This document shows positions 42,010 to 54,107 of a DNA stretch of 64,000 nucleotides, one piece after another. The position numbers and the translations under genes were made by a program. The notes beneath the pieces were generated by a model that saw nothing but the letters and a program-made list of their open reading frames with translations, ran no database searches and had not been told where the DNA came from. The stretch is from Selaginella moellendorffii (taxonomy: Eukaryota; Streptophyta; Lycopodiopsida; Selaginellales; Selaginellaceae), in assembly GCF_000143415.4 (NCBI RefSeq), contig NW_003314282.1, forward strand, positions 1,383,374 through 1,447,373. The letters run 5' to 3'. Every line of letters starts with the position of its first letter. Positions within the stretch are counted from its first letter, which is position 1.

Positions 42010-42042
42010 AAATTTATACTACCTAGGTACCGATTTTTATGA

Positions 42043-42923
42043 TCAACGGAAAGAAGGCGTCAGAAGCTCGATAAATGCCGTCAGCAGTGAGATGTCCCAT
42101 GTTTCCTTGTGCGATGCAACGAAACCATCATCGTTGAGGGTGTATGTGGTTGTTCCTAGAATGAACCAAAAAAAAAACAAAAAAAAACGCAGCAAATCCA
42201 AGAAAAAATCTAGGAAAGATTTCTTACCTTCGTAAGCTGCAATGTGGGGTTTCCAAGGAAGTTTGAGCGACCTGGATAGCGATCCAAGCAGTAAAGTATC
42301 CGGAAATGATTATAAGAAAGCTTTTAAAGCTTTTAAAGTTCTATACATACCCTTGGAGCCTCCATTTCGCCTCGATTGTGGTCGGGCTTGTCACGTGGAT
42401 TTCCAAGAGCTCGTGCTTGGAGTCGCTCGGATCGAACAGCGATTTCACTGCCGCAACGTAGGAATCCACACCTTGGACATTCGTAGTTGGATCGATGAAT
42501 CTAAAAAAGTTTTACTATGGATGATTGCGAGCAATGGCTAGAAAAGAAATTGCGAAGAAATTACCGGCAATCTTCGCTGTAGATGCTCCTGGTGAGATCA
42601 CCAGTCACGTAATACTGCCTGTCCTCGATGTCTTGGCGGATAATTTGCTAAAGAATCATCAATCTCAGGGAAGATTTCCAGGAAATCCAAGCAAGAACAC
42701 TGACCTCGATCTCGTCAACGGCGAAATGCCGCCGCCGATCTCCCTCGCTCGCAAGAAGAACCGGCGGGGCAAATCCAAGAAGCACGATCGGCGAGATTAC
42801 AAGCTGGCGCCTCCCCGTGAGCATCATCCGCGGCCTCCGCCGCGAGGATTTCTCGCGCGGCAGCGGCGGAACGCAGCCATTCTTGCCGGCGCCATAGCCA
42901 AGCGCGACGAACAATGGCGCCAT
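42043..42923 (-). CDS. DUF2358 (SnoaL-like) protein, probably plastidic
   Basis: Five exons on the minus strand: 42923-42705, 42647-42565, 42500-42351, 42271-42228 and 42155-42043, all GT-AG and in phase, giving 202 residues. Residues 1-60 are Arg-rich and look like a transit peptide with a hydrophobic stretch (LVISPIVLLGFAPPVLLA). The body matches the plant/cyanobacterial DUF2358 fold: QIIRQDIEDRQYYVTGDLTR, IYSEDCRFIDPTTNVQG, a central TIEAKWRLQG, LPWKPHIAAYEG, TTYTLNDDGFVASHKETWD. Function unknown. The plus-strand frames across it, Lys/Arg-rich, are shadows. It is followed directly by the AGO gene on the same strand. Confidence 0.8.
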
Positions 42924-43010
42924 AACATTTAAAGAAAATCCCCACAGAGGAGAACACCTTTTATTCGACTCCTACTATACAAGAATATACCATAGGCGAA
43001 AAAATGGTTA

Positions 43011-45055
43011 TCAATCGGTGGCGCTCAAATCCGATGAAGGCTTGCAGAGACACTCGTGAGGATTGGAGTAAAAGTAGTCCTCTTCTTTCGGCCTGTCTGG
43101 AAACACTCGTCGTCTCTTCGGCATTCCCATCCGGAACTTATGAGCTTGTTTGATGGCGATGGAGAATTCATCCCAGGAGATGGCACCATCTCTCAGCTGA
43201 TCCACCAGGTCGATTATAACTTTGCGATCCAGCTGCACAGTCTTGCGGAATCCAAGATACCTGCAAAACGAGCCAACTCCTTGGCTGTGAATCCTCAGAG
43301 TTTCCAGAGAAAAAGAAGTTACCTCCGGTGTCCTTCGGCAACTTTGGCCATGTTTCCATCGTACGTAGGGACGAAAACATCGCTCTCCAGTGAGACGAGA
43401 TAATCCAGCGCTGCCATTTGCGAGGAATGGTTGTAAAACGGCCTGAGCTCCGCCGGAGTCAATAGCATCTCCTTGCGAACCTGGAGCGCAAGTCACACAC
43501 TGTGAGCAGAGAACCAATACTTTAACGAGGGACTCACAATGTTTGGAAAGGCTGCTTGTAAGGCCAGCATCCTCCGTTGGCTGCCGTAAATCTCCCCAGC
43601 AGCAATATAAAGTTGCGTGCTGTTGCTGTATCCCAGAGCTCGCAAAACCAATGCGGTCTCTTCCGGAGTCAGTGGACAAAGCCCGTCTTTTCGTTTTTGC
43701 TCCGAGTTTATGACCTTTTCTTTCCACCACGGAAATGCATACCTGTGAACCGGAATAATATGAGCGCCGTATGAACTTTCAAGATAAGAATGCATCACCT
43801 CATTGTAGTAAGTTCCTCCGCTTCAGAGTTCGTGCATCCGTGCGTGCAACCGGAAAATGCGAGCATATCCATCTCATATCTCAAGTGGAGAACCAGGAAA
43901 GGTCCCTTTGATCGTAGAATCTTGACGAGCTTTTGCCCGAGTGCCATGATTTTGGGTGTGAAACGAAGAGCGTGATAATTGACTCTGCATCTCAGCAATT
44001 GCATGTCCGAGGGAAGCCCATTGTTTGCTAGACGAGCATCAGTTCGGTTCAAGCGAATAACCTTTTGCTTACGAACTAAAGGAAGGATCTGCGCCAGGGA
44101 CAAAAAAGTGATCAGTCAAGAAAACAAACGAAACAGGCAAGGAAATCGAGACCTGCTTATCGTAGTACGTCTCATTTGACCAGCTAATCGGCGCAAGCGT
44201 GAAAATGCTCTTATTCTCTACTAAACGATCGAATTTAGACGGAAGCTTTTTTACGATCTTGACTTGATCCCTCAGCGAGAAGATGAAATTGTCTACGTCA
44301 AAAATGTCATCAAAATTGCTGCAAGAGAGAGACAAGCAATTGCTTCATCAGCGCCAACTTGAACTAGAATTCTATAGCCACCTGGGATCGGCCCAAAACG
44401 ACGTTTTGTCAAGCTCCGGAACCACCAAAGTCACGTTCAAGCGCCTGGCAATCGTGACCATGTCACAGATCTACATCAGCAAGAAGAACACGAATAAGCT
44501 CACAAGAGAACAAAAACGAGAGAAAAATTAAAACGCATAGAATCAATCTCCACCTACAGCAGCTCGCATTTGATTAAGTCCTCCATTGCAAGAAACCATC
44601 AGGTAGCCATTGTTTTTATATATTCCTGGAACCACAAAGAGCACAAGACTATAAGCAAGATCAAGAAAGAAAAAAGAAACAAAGAAGAGGAAACACTCAC
44701 TCTGTGGCGGATAGATTGGAACAATGGGTGACACGCTCTCCTTCTGCTCGTTGCAAGACGATCGCCCCCCAAGCAATCGAGGACGCCATAGCTCGCCCAG
44801 AGCAGTGAGCTGGATGATACACGTCCACAGCAAGATGCTAGTGCTCGCTCGCAGTAGCCACACATTGATGCGTGATCTCGGTAGCATCGGAAACCTCAGC
44901 TTCCCCTTGTGATGATCAGCCGGCGGCCTCATCTGGCCAGATTCGGCGCTCCTCCTTCCATTCAGATCCCTGCATGTCACGGCAATCCCCTTGAGCATTG
45001 CCAAGACCCAATCCTCCTCCTCGCTATCAACGACGCCGACGACCTCTTCTTCCAC
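43011..45055 (-). CDS. O-fucosyltransferase family protein (GT106-like), type II membrane
   Basis: Plant members of this family act in the Golgi on pectin or glycoproteins (rhamnogalacturonan rhamnosyltransferases are relatives). The minus-strand gene has about nine exons. Exon 1 (45055 to about 44700) encodes a cytosolic tail and one signal anchor ([21 protein letters not shown]). Conserved blocks follow: [57 protein letters not shown], the signature [16 protein letters not shown] with the HLR motif, [30 protein letters not shown]-like text (YIAAGEIYG), [17 protein letters not shown] and [10 protein letters not shown]. The C-terminus ends near 43011. Substrate cannot be assigned. Confidence 0.9.
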
Positions 45056-45897
45056 TCAATCCGATCCAGCTGACGACGAATTCGCGGCCGGGAGAGCACT
45101 GTGGCGAAGAATCGGTCCACGAGACACATGAATCGCGCAGCTTAAATAAACTGCCCGGATCGATCAAGAAGAGCGCAATGCAGGAGCCGATACGCGGATC
45201 CCAGCCATCGCCGCGGCTGGAAAGAAGGCATCGGCTGTTCCAGATGGCCGCATTTCCCCTCCAACGCCAGGGAATCACCAAGAAGAACAGACCCTAGCCG
45301 AAAGCTTGGCGCTACCTCTGCCGCGTAAACCCTAGCAGCGCGATCCTTCCACCATACCCGCAGCACTACTTTTAAGTAAGATCTGGAGCTCCTTTGCCCT
45401 ATTTTGGAGCTCGATTAGCTTAGCATCCAAGAAATCGCTCGTCTAGAGCTCGCTCTCCGTGCGATCGTCGCGATTCCGGCATCGCTATGGCCGACCTCGC
45501 AACCACAGACACAATGGATCATCGGATCACTCGCTCCTCGTTGTATCGATTTCCATTCAATTCAGACACGGGAATTTTGACGGGCAGCTCACGGGCCAGC
45601 ACCACCCTTCACCTGACGGGCCCAAATCCAACGGCCTCAAACACCACCACTTGTCATAATCGCCCACTCCCCATGTCATAATCTCTTCCTTTTTTTGTTG
45701 AGATTCCCACGTCAGAATGACAAGTGGCAGGAAAAGGAGATATTCGTACCTTTTCGTACCAAATCTAATCCTATTGTCACTAAGCATTTGCGACAATAGT
45801 GTAATTAATCTATTGTCACAGCTATTGTCACTACGCATTTGCGACAAGAGTTCACGAGCTATTGTCACTAAGCATTTGCGACGATAGTTTATTGATT
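45056..45897. other. Intergenic region, no gene seen
   Basis: The left half, to about 45480, is the GC-rich 5' flank of the O-fucosyltransferase-like gene; short frames there have no motif. The right half holds the three small inverted repeats listed separately and the 3' flank of the monooxygenase gene. Confidence 0.45.
45771..45887 (+). repeat. Three copies of a 29-bp inverted-repeat unit
   Basis: Units at 45771-45799, 45822-45850 and 45859-45887 read ctattgtcactaagcatttg then cgacaatag with small changes. Each unit has 8-bp inverted ends (ctattgtc/gacaatag) and a 13-nt loop. They lie within 130 bp of the monooxygenase stop codon and could fold in its 3' UTR. Confidence 0.75.
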
Positions 45898-47777
45898 TTA
45901 GCTTGGGATCGGTAGCTCTCCACAGTCATATAGAGTGTGCTTTAGAAACCTGTCTGGCTGTAGAGCAACCTTGACACCAAATGAGTCGCGAGCGTAGATC
46001 ACAGGCCAGAGCTCGAGCATCGAAAGAAATCCAATGAAGAACGACTTAACTGTGAGTGGGAAGAAGCGATACCATCGCTGCTTGGCGTAAGCATCCAGAG
46101 CACACTTGATGTTGGTGTCCATGTCCTCGGCGTTCATGCTTTTCCTCGCAAACACTGCGTTGTAGAGCTCTCGAGCGAGGATGACACCGTCTTCCAAGGC
46201 GAGGCAGCCGCCTTGGCCCAGGTTTGGAGTGATAGGATGGAGCGCGTCTCCTGCCAGAGTTACTCCGTCAGCAGCCAGCGAGGGACTTACGAGCGGGAGC
46301 GACCATCGGTGCCGGAGGGCGCTCCGAGTGACCGTGTGATTGGGAGAGTTTTCGATGAGGCTGGAGAACTCCTCGAGGTTTTTCTTGCACCAGCTCTTGA
46401 GGTGCTCGAGAGCTTCTTGTTTCAACACATCTGGCTCCACCTTTCGCACAACTGGAAGAATAAAATCTCAGAACTTATGAAACGGTGTCTCAAAACTACA
46501 ACATACCTGCTGATGAAGACTTGAAACACACGAACCAGTAAACTTTGGTCGAAGAGATTGGAACGACGCCTGCTCGAGTTCCTCGTCCCAGAAACTGTAG
46601 CAGCATTGGACCGTAATCGTGTCCCGCTGGATAGTCGGCAACGCCGCGTATTGCACACTGTCCTACAAAACGTGGTTCCTTGACACCCAAGGACTTTGCA
46701 ACTTCCGACCTGACGCCGTCACATCCTACAAGAACCTGGATCAATATGAATCCCACTGGAAAAAATTGGATGGAATCCAACGACACCTTACCTTACTGGC
46801 AATAATAGTTCCATCCTCGAGCTCGACTTCGTTGTAAGTTTTCTTGGTGCCTTTACGTACATTGACAACTTTGGACTTAAATCGAATGGTTCCGGCAGGC
46901 AACGGCTTTGCCAGTGCTTCTAGCAGCGCACCCCTTTCGATCGCTCGGACCTCGTTCAGCCTGGCAAGCCAGAAAAAATTTGAAAGTGATGAGACAACCT
47001 CTGCACAGATTCGCAAAGCCAGGCACGAGCAACACTTACAAGTCAGAAAAAACTCACCCGCCCCTCGAGCAATTCCCAAAGCTTAGATGGTGGATCACTT
47101 TGCCTTGAAGAGACACGACGTGGGAACTGCGACGAAAGAAAAAAGTAGCGAAAAAGTTTCTGTGAGCTGATAGCTAGAACAAGTTCCTCCAATGAAGAAG
47201 AAACCAAGATCATTACCCAGCAAGGAGATAGTATTGGTTACGCAATTCTTCGCCAACTCCGAGTACGTCAAGAGCTCGCCAAGCGTTCCTCCAAATCGTT
47301 AAAGCTGTTCCACCAGCTCTTAAATCGCTAGCTTTCTCGAGAACAAGAGTTTGCAGCCCAAGCCTGGCACAAAAGAGGAAAAGTATGAGAGGCATCGCAT
47401 GGGGCGCTAGAAACAAAGACACACGACAGAAAGAATTTAAAGTACCTTTGGAAGGCCAAAGCCGCTGCCAATCCAGCAACCCCTGCGCCAACGATGACGA
47501 TCATGTGTACCTCATTCACGGATTGCCCTGCGCCGCTGGCATCCTCCGCCGGTCGATCGGCGGCGGCGCCGCTAACTCTGACACGAATCGATCTCCGCGT
47601 GAAAGAAGATCTCGATCGAAATGACAGCGATGCGGCACCCGCGGAGGAGAAAGACGAAACCCTAGCGTCAGCGCCACCGCTACGGAGGAAAGGAGACGAA
47701 GGCGATGGAATCTGGGCGGCCATAGCCATCGCATTCGCCATAGCGCTCTCTCCCGCCACTGATTTTCGTTTTGCCAC
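45898..47777 (-). CDS. FAD-dependent monooxygenase, CTF2/MO1-like, plastid targeted
   Basis: A flavin hydroxylase of the salicylate-hydroxylase/zeaxanthin-epoxidase-like group; the plant substrate is not settled. The minus-strand gene has about seven exons from 47777 (or Met13 at 47741) to the stop at 45898. Residues 1-80 are Ser/Arg-rich, like a transit peptide. The Rossmann motif is IVIVGAGVAGLAAALAFQR, with the FAD-ribose Glu at the end of LQTLVLEKA. The middle has the family's R-x-x-L region (VRAIERGALLEAL) and VLVGCDGVRSEV, the DG motif. The C-terminal GD motif is LAGDALHPITPNLGQGGCLALEDG. A Phe/Trp-rich hydrophobic tail (FFPLTVKSFFIGFL) may touch the membrane. Confidence 0.9.
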
Positions 47778-48005
47778 GTGGCAGTGCTCACGGGCGAGAT
47801 TCCCCCAAGATGCCTATTTTTTAATTGTCTGTCCACGTGGCATCCGGGACACAAAGCGAAGGATGGATGATCTTTGTGTGCCGTAATTGTTAGGGTTTGC
47901 GAGAGATCTCTGCGCGTTCTCCCTGGATCTGTGCGCGATGGAGCGCCTCTGCGAGGAATTCCCTTGAGGAAACCACTGTGTGACGGACGAGCGCTGGAAA
48001 GAGCG

Positions 48006-49429
48006 ATGGCGGCACCGTCTTCTTGGCTGGAATCCGCTTGGCAGGTATCTTCTTTTCCTTCCGGATTGCATGCCATTCCAATGTAGGCGCTTGGAGTTCG
48101 CGAAATCTGATGCGAGATCTCTCTTGTTCTTGCTCCAGTACTTAATCGACAACTATAGCGAACTCCAGCTTGTCACCATTGGGAGCTTTGTTCTTCACGA
48201 ATTCGTCTTCTTCTCCTTTGGCCTGCCCTATCTCTTCATGGAGATTGCTGGCCTGCGAAAGTATAAGATCCAGGTTCGCTATTCCTCCTCTTGTGTTTAC
48301 TCTCGAGAGTTTTTTTCTGTTTAAACATGCTTTAGAACTATAGAACTAGTTTTAACTAACTAACGTCATTTTCTAGAGCGTGGATTCATCTCTAGGAAGG
48401 ATTCTTCATTGACAAAGATGTTTGTCTTGTAGAACAAAGTCAACACTTACGCCGCGCAAGTGAAATGCCTTGTGAGGCTGCTGTTCTATCACACTTGCGT
48501 GAATCTTCCGCTGATGGGAGCCTCGTATCCAATTTTCAAGTACATGGGCTTTACAAGCAAGCTGCCTTTGCCTTCATGGTAAGACCCGGTATGTGATAGC
48601 AAAGTTTCTCGTGTTTTTTTTTTACTTTTCTTCGCGTCAAAAAGAAATGAAACAAAAGGATTGACTTCCTGTTGCTGCAGGAAGACGGTCGTGTTCCAGA
48701 TCCTCTCCTACTTCATCCTCGAGGACTTTATCTTCTACTGGGGCCACCGAGTTCTTCACACCAAGTGGCTGTACAAGCATGTCCACTGTGTTCATCACGA
48801 GTAAGTTTGCTCCTTCAGTTTTTGACTTACCATCTCTTTTCCTGTTCTTGATAGATATGCTACTCCATTCGGTCTCACGTCGGAGTACGCTCATCCTGCA
48901 GAGATCCTGTTCCTGGGCTTTGCAACGATTTTCGGACCAGCTATAACAGGCCCTCATCTCTTCACGCTCTGGCTCTGGATTAGCCTTCGCGTTTTGGAGA
49001 CCATTGAAGCACACTGCGGCTATGATTTCCCCTGGAGCCCCTCCAAGTTTCTTCCTCTCTATGGCGGGTAAGATCACGCAGCTCCATTTTCCTTTCTTTG
49101 TGCGATCTTACTGTGCGCTCTCTCGCAGCGCGGAGTTTCACGACTACCACCACAGGCTTCTCTACACCAAGTCCGGAAACTACTCCTCGACATTTACTTA
49201 CATGGATTGGTACGCGCTCTAAGATCTTCGTTTTCTTCTCTAGTGTGGTGTGGGTGTGACCTTCGATCTCTTTGGCAGGATTTTTGGCACGGATATTGGC
49301 TATCGAAAGCTCAAAGCGCTCAAAGAGATGGGCGACGAGATCCCTGAGCCAGTGGTGGCGATCGACGAGCATTTGACCAATGGAAAATGTGAGAACGATC
49401 AAAGCAAACAAAGCCTTCTTTGCGACTAG
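48006..49429 (+). CDS. Sterol C4-methyl oxidase-like fatty acid hydroxylase superfamily protein
   Basis: An ER di-iron oxidase that removes C4 methyl groups in sterol synthesis. Seven exons: 48006-48044, 48139-48273, 48433-48578, 48681-48800, 48855-49067, 49129-49209 and 49279-49429, in phase, 294 residues. Three histidine clusters bind iron: HRVLH, HCVHHE and HDYHHRL, with an extra HCGYDFPW segment typical of sterol methyl oxidases. Several hydrophobic helices flank them. The first exon encodes only MAAPSSWLESAWQ; it is kept because the join is in phase and the family begins this way. Divergent from the monooxygenase gene across about 230 bp. Confidence 0.93.
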
Positions 49430-49539
49430 ACTATGTAATCTCCTTTTATTAAAGTCTTCAGGAATTAGGGTTCTTTGGATTCTTAAGCCCTAGCGCGCGC
49501 GATACCAATCGATCGATCTAGATCTGCGGGAGCTGGATC

Positions 49540-50519
49540 ATGGCCGACATCGAGAAGATCCCGCTCCACGCGTCGTCGCAGTCCGACATCGACGAGATCG
49601 AGAATCTCTTCCAGATAAGTGTCCAGCCCGCGGCGCCGGTAGATTCCAGCTCCAGGAGGCCGCCGAGCCCGCCGCGCGCCACAATTCCAGTCACGCCAGT
49701 GGCATCGGCAGCGAAATCCAAAGGAGCTCCTCCTCCTCCTCCTCCTCCGCCGCCTCCTCCGTCATATCCAGCGGCCAATCTCAATGCCTCCTCTTCCTCC
49801 GAGACCTCTCCAGCGATGATGACGGGATTTGGGGGCGGCCCCGGCTATGACACTCTCACGGAGCCAGTGTGGGAGACGCTCAAGCGCGATATCAACCAGG
49901 TGTTTGAGAACCTCAAGAATGTGGTGTTTCCAAATCCATACCGCAAGGACGCTGGCAAGGCGCTGAAGGATTGGGATCTCTGGGGGCCATTCTTCTTCAT
50001 CATTTTCCTCGCAACCGTTCTCTCCTACTCGGCCTCCGCGGATCGGGTAAGATTTTCGCTGCTTCTTTCCTCTCGATCCAAAGGCTTGGTGCTCATGATC
50101 TTTTCTCTCGTGTTCCAGGCCAAAGTTTTCGCGACCGTCTTCGCGGTTCTCTCCGCCGGAGCGGTGGTTCTCACAGTGAACGTAGTCTTGCTGGTAAGTT
50201 CTCTCCATTGTTTTCGAGCTCCAGTGACCGAGTGATGGATCCCGCGATGGATTTGCAGGGTGGCAGCATCATCTTCTTCCAGAGCTTGAGCGTGCTGGGC
50301 TACTGCCTCTTCCCGCTGGCTGTTGGAGCGGCGATTTGCATGGTCCGAGACAACAAGCTGTTTAGAAGCGTGGTGGTGCTCGTCACGGTGGCGTGGAGCT
50401 CCTGGGCGGTGTATCCTTTCATGAGCTCCGCTGTGCCGGGTAGCCGGAAGGCGCTGGCCATCTATCCGGTGTTCCTCTTGTACGTGTCCTTGGGCTTTTT
50501 GGTCTTGGCCAATAACTGA
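49540..50519 (+). CDS. YIP1-family Golgi membrane protein (YIPF6-like)
   Basis: YIP1 proteins sit in ER-Golgi membranes and bind Rab GTPases. Exons: 49540-50046, 50119-50193 and 50259-50519; 280 residues. The N-terminal 110 residues are cytosolic, acidic then Pro-rich, with a run of eleven prolines coded by a ctc/ctccg triplet tract (about 49728-49761). The conserved entry [24 protein letters not shown] precedes [22 protein letters not shown], the first of five membrane helices. The DLWGP motif and the GYCLFPL helix are family marks. Confidence 0.92.
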
Positions 50520-51736
50520 TGCGATAGAGAAAATTTTCCCACGCGTTCTAGGGCTACCACCTTTTATATTCTTTACTTTTAACCTTTTACCGGTTATCTT
50601 GAATGCTTCGTAATCCCGGTTTCTTGGAAACACACATTTTTTGAGCAAAAGATTGTGTGTAAACGAAAACACAGAGAAAAAGGAGAGAGATTACAGGCAT
50701 CCTCCCTAAATGCTCTACTAAAACACTAGAAAATTGGCGTGCACAAATGTATTCCTAGGAATATTTTCACCCTTTATTCTATGGTGATTTATCACAAAGT
50801 GGAACTTAAATTTTTCATATACCACATGTTACATGCCACATGCAATATATTATGTGTCTAAGGTGGAACTCAAACCACTAAACAAGGATAAGCACACAAA
50901 CAAGAGTTAGACTATGCCTTAAGTTAGTCAACCACACGGCAAGTTTAAGCATTCTTCCAGCCTGAAATGAAGCATGTATAGCTCTTTGTGTTCTTGTTGC
51001 CAAAACTCCACCTGGTGGCGCATGGCACGAATTCAGCTGATAGATTACAACGGGAAAGGCTAGAAGAAACAGTCTTATTTGAGTTTCTTGATTTCTTTCT
51101 TTTTCTTATCTAACTGTTTATGCGAGCAATCGATGAAGCTTGCCTTGTCTTGTTGCTTGGTAAAATTCTGATGAGATTTAACAAGATTTTAGCGGGATTG
51201 TAGATTCCAAGCGATGCGAAGTACTTAAAATTGCTTTTGGGGTTGCAAGGTTTTTCTTCGAGCACTCCATAGTACTGCAGTCACGTTTTGGCACCCGGAG
51301 AAGAACCAGCCGAGGAAAACAACAAAATTATCATCTGTAGATGAATCCCGTAACTTGTTAAATGCAAAGGATGGCTCAGCCTTAAATCGGTGGAATTCAA
51401 GAGCCTGTAGACAGCTTATTGTGTACTCCGAAAATTCACGGACAGCGAACAGTGTGGAAGTAAGAAAATCGAAGTACCTGATACAGGAATGGGGGGACAA
51501 TCGAATGTGCTAGCTGTGACGATCTCTAGCCCATTGCTGGTGCGAGTCTATTCAAATAGCATGTTCTAGTTGTAAACAAGTTCTTGCATTAGAAAATACT
51601 TTAAAAAACAAGAGATCGTGTAAACACTGTATGACGCAGTCTTCAAATTACCCCTATATAAACCAGACCATTCCATTGGCAAAATCATTCTTCATACTTC
51701 AGCTCCTCATTACAGCATTCTTTCTAACATAGTCGA
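50520..51736. promoter_or_regulatory. Upstream region of the first KP4-like gene
   Basis: No coding region is supported; a minus frame at 51225-51500 also occurs in the duplicated unit but has no motif. A TATA box (tatataaa) begins at about 51655, some 80 bp before the ATG at 51737, in a stretch conserved between both units. Confidence 0.5.
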
Positions 51737-52141
51737 ATGGAGTCTTCTCTCAAGCTCTTTTCTCTTCTTGCTATTCTTCTTGTGATCTTTCTTGGCTCCT
51801 CCAGCTGCGCCAAGAACGACAACTGCAATGGCTCTGGATTCTGTGGATCTCGCGTCAACCAGGCCGATTGCCGGCGAGCAATCTCTCGCTACACCGACGG
51901 AACAATCTACAATGGCTTCACTTCTCGTGTTTCTGGCCAATGCACCGCAATTTTCAGGTGCGATGGCAACTATCCATCCGTGAGTGGGGCAGTTCTCAAG
52001 CAGCAGTTTCTCCATGTGTATGACAACCAGCCTTGCCGACTCTGCGGAAGCCATGCATTCGACGGGGGCAATTGCGAGGCCACACTGAATTATTGTGCGA
52101 ATTGCAGGGACTCTGGAAATCCCAACGCTGTGGAGAACTGA
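51737..52141 (+). CDS. Secreted Cys-rich KP4-like protein, copy 1
   Basis: Intronless, 134 residues. Residues 1-23 are a signal peptide (hydrophobic core LLAILLVIFLG). The mature part has ten to eleven cysteines. The arrangement near the start (C-x-G-S-x-x-C-G) and near the end (C-R-x-C-G-S, then a Gly-Asn turn and a strand ending in Tyr-Cys) fits the KP4 fold, first known from a fungal virus killer protein and later found in fungi and some mosses. In fungi such proteins inhibit other cells by blocking calcium channels; activity here is unknown. It differs from copy 2 at one residue (68, Gln versus His). The TATA box and leader are preserved, so both copies look expressible. Confidence 0.72.
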   Translation: MESSLKLFSLLAILLVIFLGSSSCAKNDNCNGSGFCGSRVNQADCRRAISRYTDGTIYNGFTSRVSGQCTAIFRCDGNYPSVSGAVLKQQFLHVYDNQPCRLCGSHAFDGGNCEATLNYCANCRDSGNPNAVEN

Positions 52142-53620
52142 AGCTAGGCTTTGGACATGTTTCAAATAAAAGGATTGACAATAATTTGCTGTGCAAGTGT
52201 TTGCAGTGTTGTTAGTGTTTGCTTTTTATTCGCTGTAACCCCCCAAATGCTGAATGACAACTTCAAGCTCCACAATGAGCTTTGAACTTGATTGATAAAC
52301 TTCTTTTGATTTGAAGCAGTGAGTATACTTTCTGTTTTGTGAGCGGAGACCGTCGCTGCACAGCCATTAAAGCGATGATCTTCACTGGGAGTCAAGTAAA
52401 ACAGAAGTCAAAGTTTAATTGACTCGCTAGAACTTGAAAAAAGTGTTGTATGCATGGACTTGGAGCCACCTACGCCCGATCATTCCAGATAACGCTTGCA
52501 TCCTCTGTATTACCGCGGCTGCTGGCACAGAGTGTCGATTGCGATATTTGATATGCACTGCATGGCTGTGAGAATTTGGTTGCTTGAATTGTCCAACTAG
52601 TTCCGGTGAGAAACGTAATGCAGCGTCTCACCATATTATAATTTAACTGCTGCAATTTGCCCAGCTTTTTGGCAAGACCACCTTGACTTGGTAGTCAGTC
52701 TTCACTAACTGAAACTTGTTACGTGTTGTACTTGGAAACTACCAGCATTACAAGTTTGACATGCTCCATACAGGCGCACCAATGAAGCTGAATCCATATT
52801 TGTTATAACATTTTTTTAGCAAAAAATTGTGCGCAAACGAAAACACAGAGAGAAAGGAGAGAGATTTGACGATTGGTTAGTCTCGGCCAAACACACTGTC
52901 GAGCGTTACCGGTATCCTCCCTAAACGCTCTACTAAACACTCACAAACGTATTCCTAGGAACACACACGACAAGTTCGAGCGTTCTTCCAGCCTGAAATG
53001 AAGCACGTATAGCTCTTTGTGTCCTTGTCACCAAAACTCCACCTGGTGGCGCATGGCACGAATTCAGCTGATAGATTACAACGGGAAAGGCTAGAAGAAA
53101 CAATCTTATTTGAGTTTCTTGATTTCTTTCTTTTTCTTATCGGACTGTTTATGCGAGCGATCGATGAAGCTTGCCTTGTCTTGTTGCTTGGTAAAATTCT
53201 GATGAGATTTAACAAGATTTAAGCGGGATTGTAGATTCCAAGCGATGGGAAGTACTTAAAATTGCTTTTGGGGTTGCAAGGTTTTTCTTCGAGCACTCCA
53301 TACTGCGGTCACGTTTGGCACCCGGGGAAGAACCGGGGAAGAACTTGTTAAATGCAAAGGATGGCTCAGCCTTAAATCGGTGGAATTCAAGAGCCTGTAG
53401 ACAGCTTATTGTGTACTCCGAATTCACGGACAGCGAACACTGTGGAAGTAAGAAAATCGAAGTACCTGATACAGGAATGGGGGGACAATCGAATGTGCCA
53501 TGCTGGTGCGAGTCTATTCAAATAGCATGTTCTAATTGTAAACAAATTCTTGCATTAGAAAATACTTTAAAAATTAGGAGATCGTGTAAACTCTGTATGA
53601 CGCAGTCTTCAAATTACCCC

Positions 53621-53628
53621 TATATAAA
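53621..53628 (+). promoter_or_regulatory. TATA box of KP4-like copy 2
   Basis: The sequence tatataaa lies about 75-80 bp before the ATG at 53703, in the same context (acccctatataaaccag) as in copy 1. Confidence 0.6.
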
Positions 53629-53702
53629 CCAGACCATTCCATTGGCAAAATCATTCTTCATACTTCAGCTCCTCATTACAGCATTCTTTCTAACATAGTC
53701 GA

Positions 53703-54107
53703 ATGGAGTCTTCTCTCAAGCTCTTTTCTCTTCTTGCTATTCTTCTTGTGATCTTTCTTGGCTCCTCCAGCTGCGCCAAGAACGACAACTGCAATGGCTC
53801 TGGATTCTGTGGATCTCGCGTCAACCAGGCCGATTGCCGGCGAGCAATCTCTCGCTACACCGACGGAACAATCTACAATGGCTTCACTTCTCGTGTTTCT
53901 GGCCATTGCACCGCAATTTTCAGGTGCGATGGCAACTATCCATCCGTGAGTGGGGCAGTTCTCAAGCAGCAGTTTCTCCATGTGTACGACAACCAGCCTT
54001 GTCGACTCTGCGGAAGCCATGCATTCGATGGGGGCAATTGCGAGGCCACACTGAATTATTGTGCGAATTGCAGGGACTCTGGAAATCCCAACGCTGTGGA
54101 GAACTGA
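53703..54107 (+). CDS. Secreted Cys-rich KP4-like protein, copy 2
   Basis: A near-identical tandem copy of the gene at 51737, 134 residues, one amino-acid difference (His68). Signal peptide and every cysteine are kept. At DNA level the coding regions differ at only a handful of sites, mostly silent or in the last third, which indicates a recent duplication or ongoing gene conversion. The 3' UTRs match for about 60 bp and then diverge. Family assignment rests on the Cys pattern as in copy 1. Confidence 0.72.
   Translation: MESSLKLFSLLAILLVIFLGSSSCAKNDNCNGSGFCGSRVNQADCRRAISRYTDGTIYNGFTSRVSGHCTAIFRCDGNYPSVSGAVLKQQFLHVYDNQPCRLCGSHAFDGGNCEATLNYCANCRDSGNPNAVEN

Noticed and set aside
42525-42932. 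Plus-strand Lys/Arg-rich ORF
   Set aside because: It is antisense to the DUF2358 gene, whose five minus-strand exons join in phase and match a known family; the basic residues are a shadow of the transit peptide.
47516-48076. Minus-strand ORF spanning the divergent promoter
   Set aside because: It crosses the start of the monooxygenase in another frame and the 5' end of the oxidase gene; no motif.
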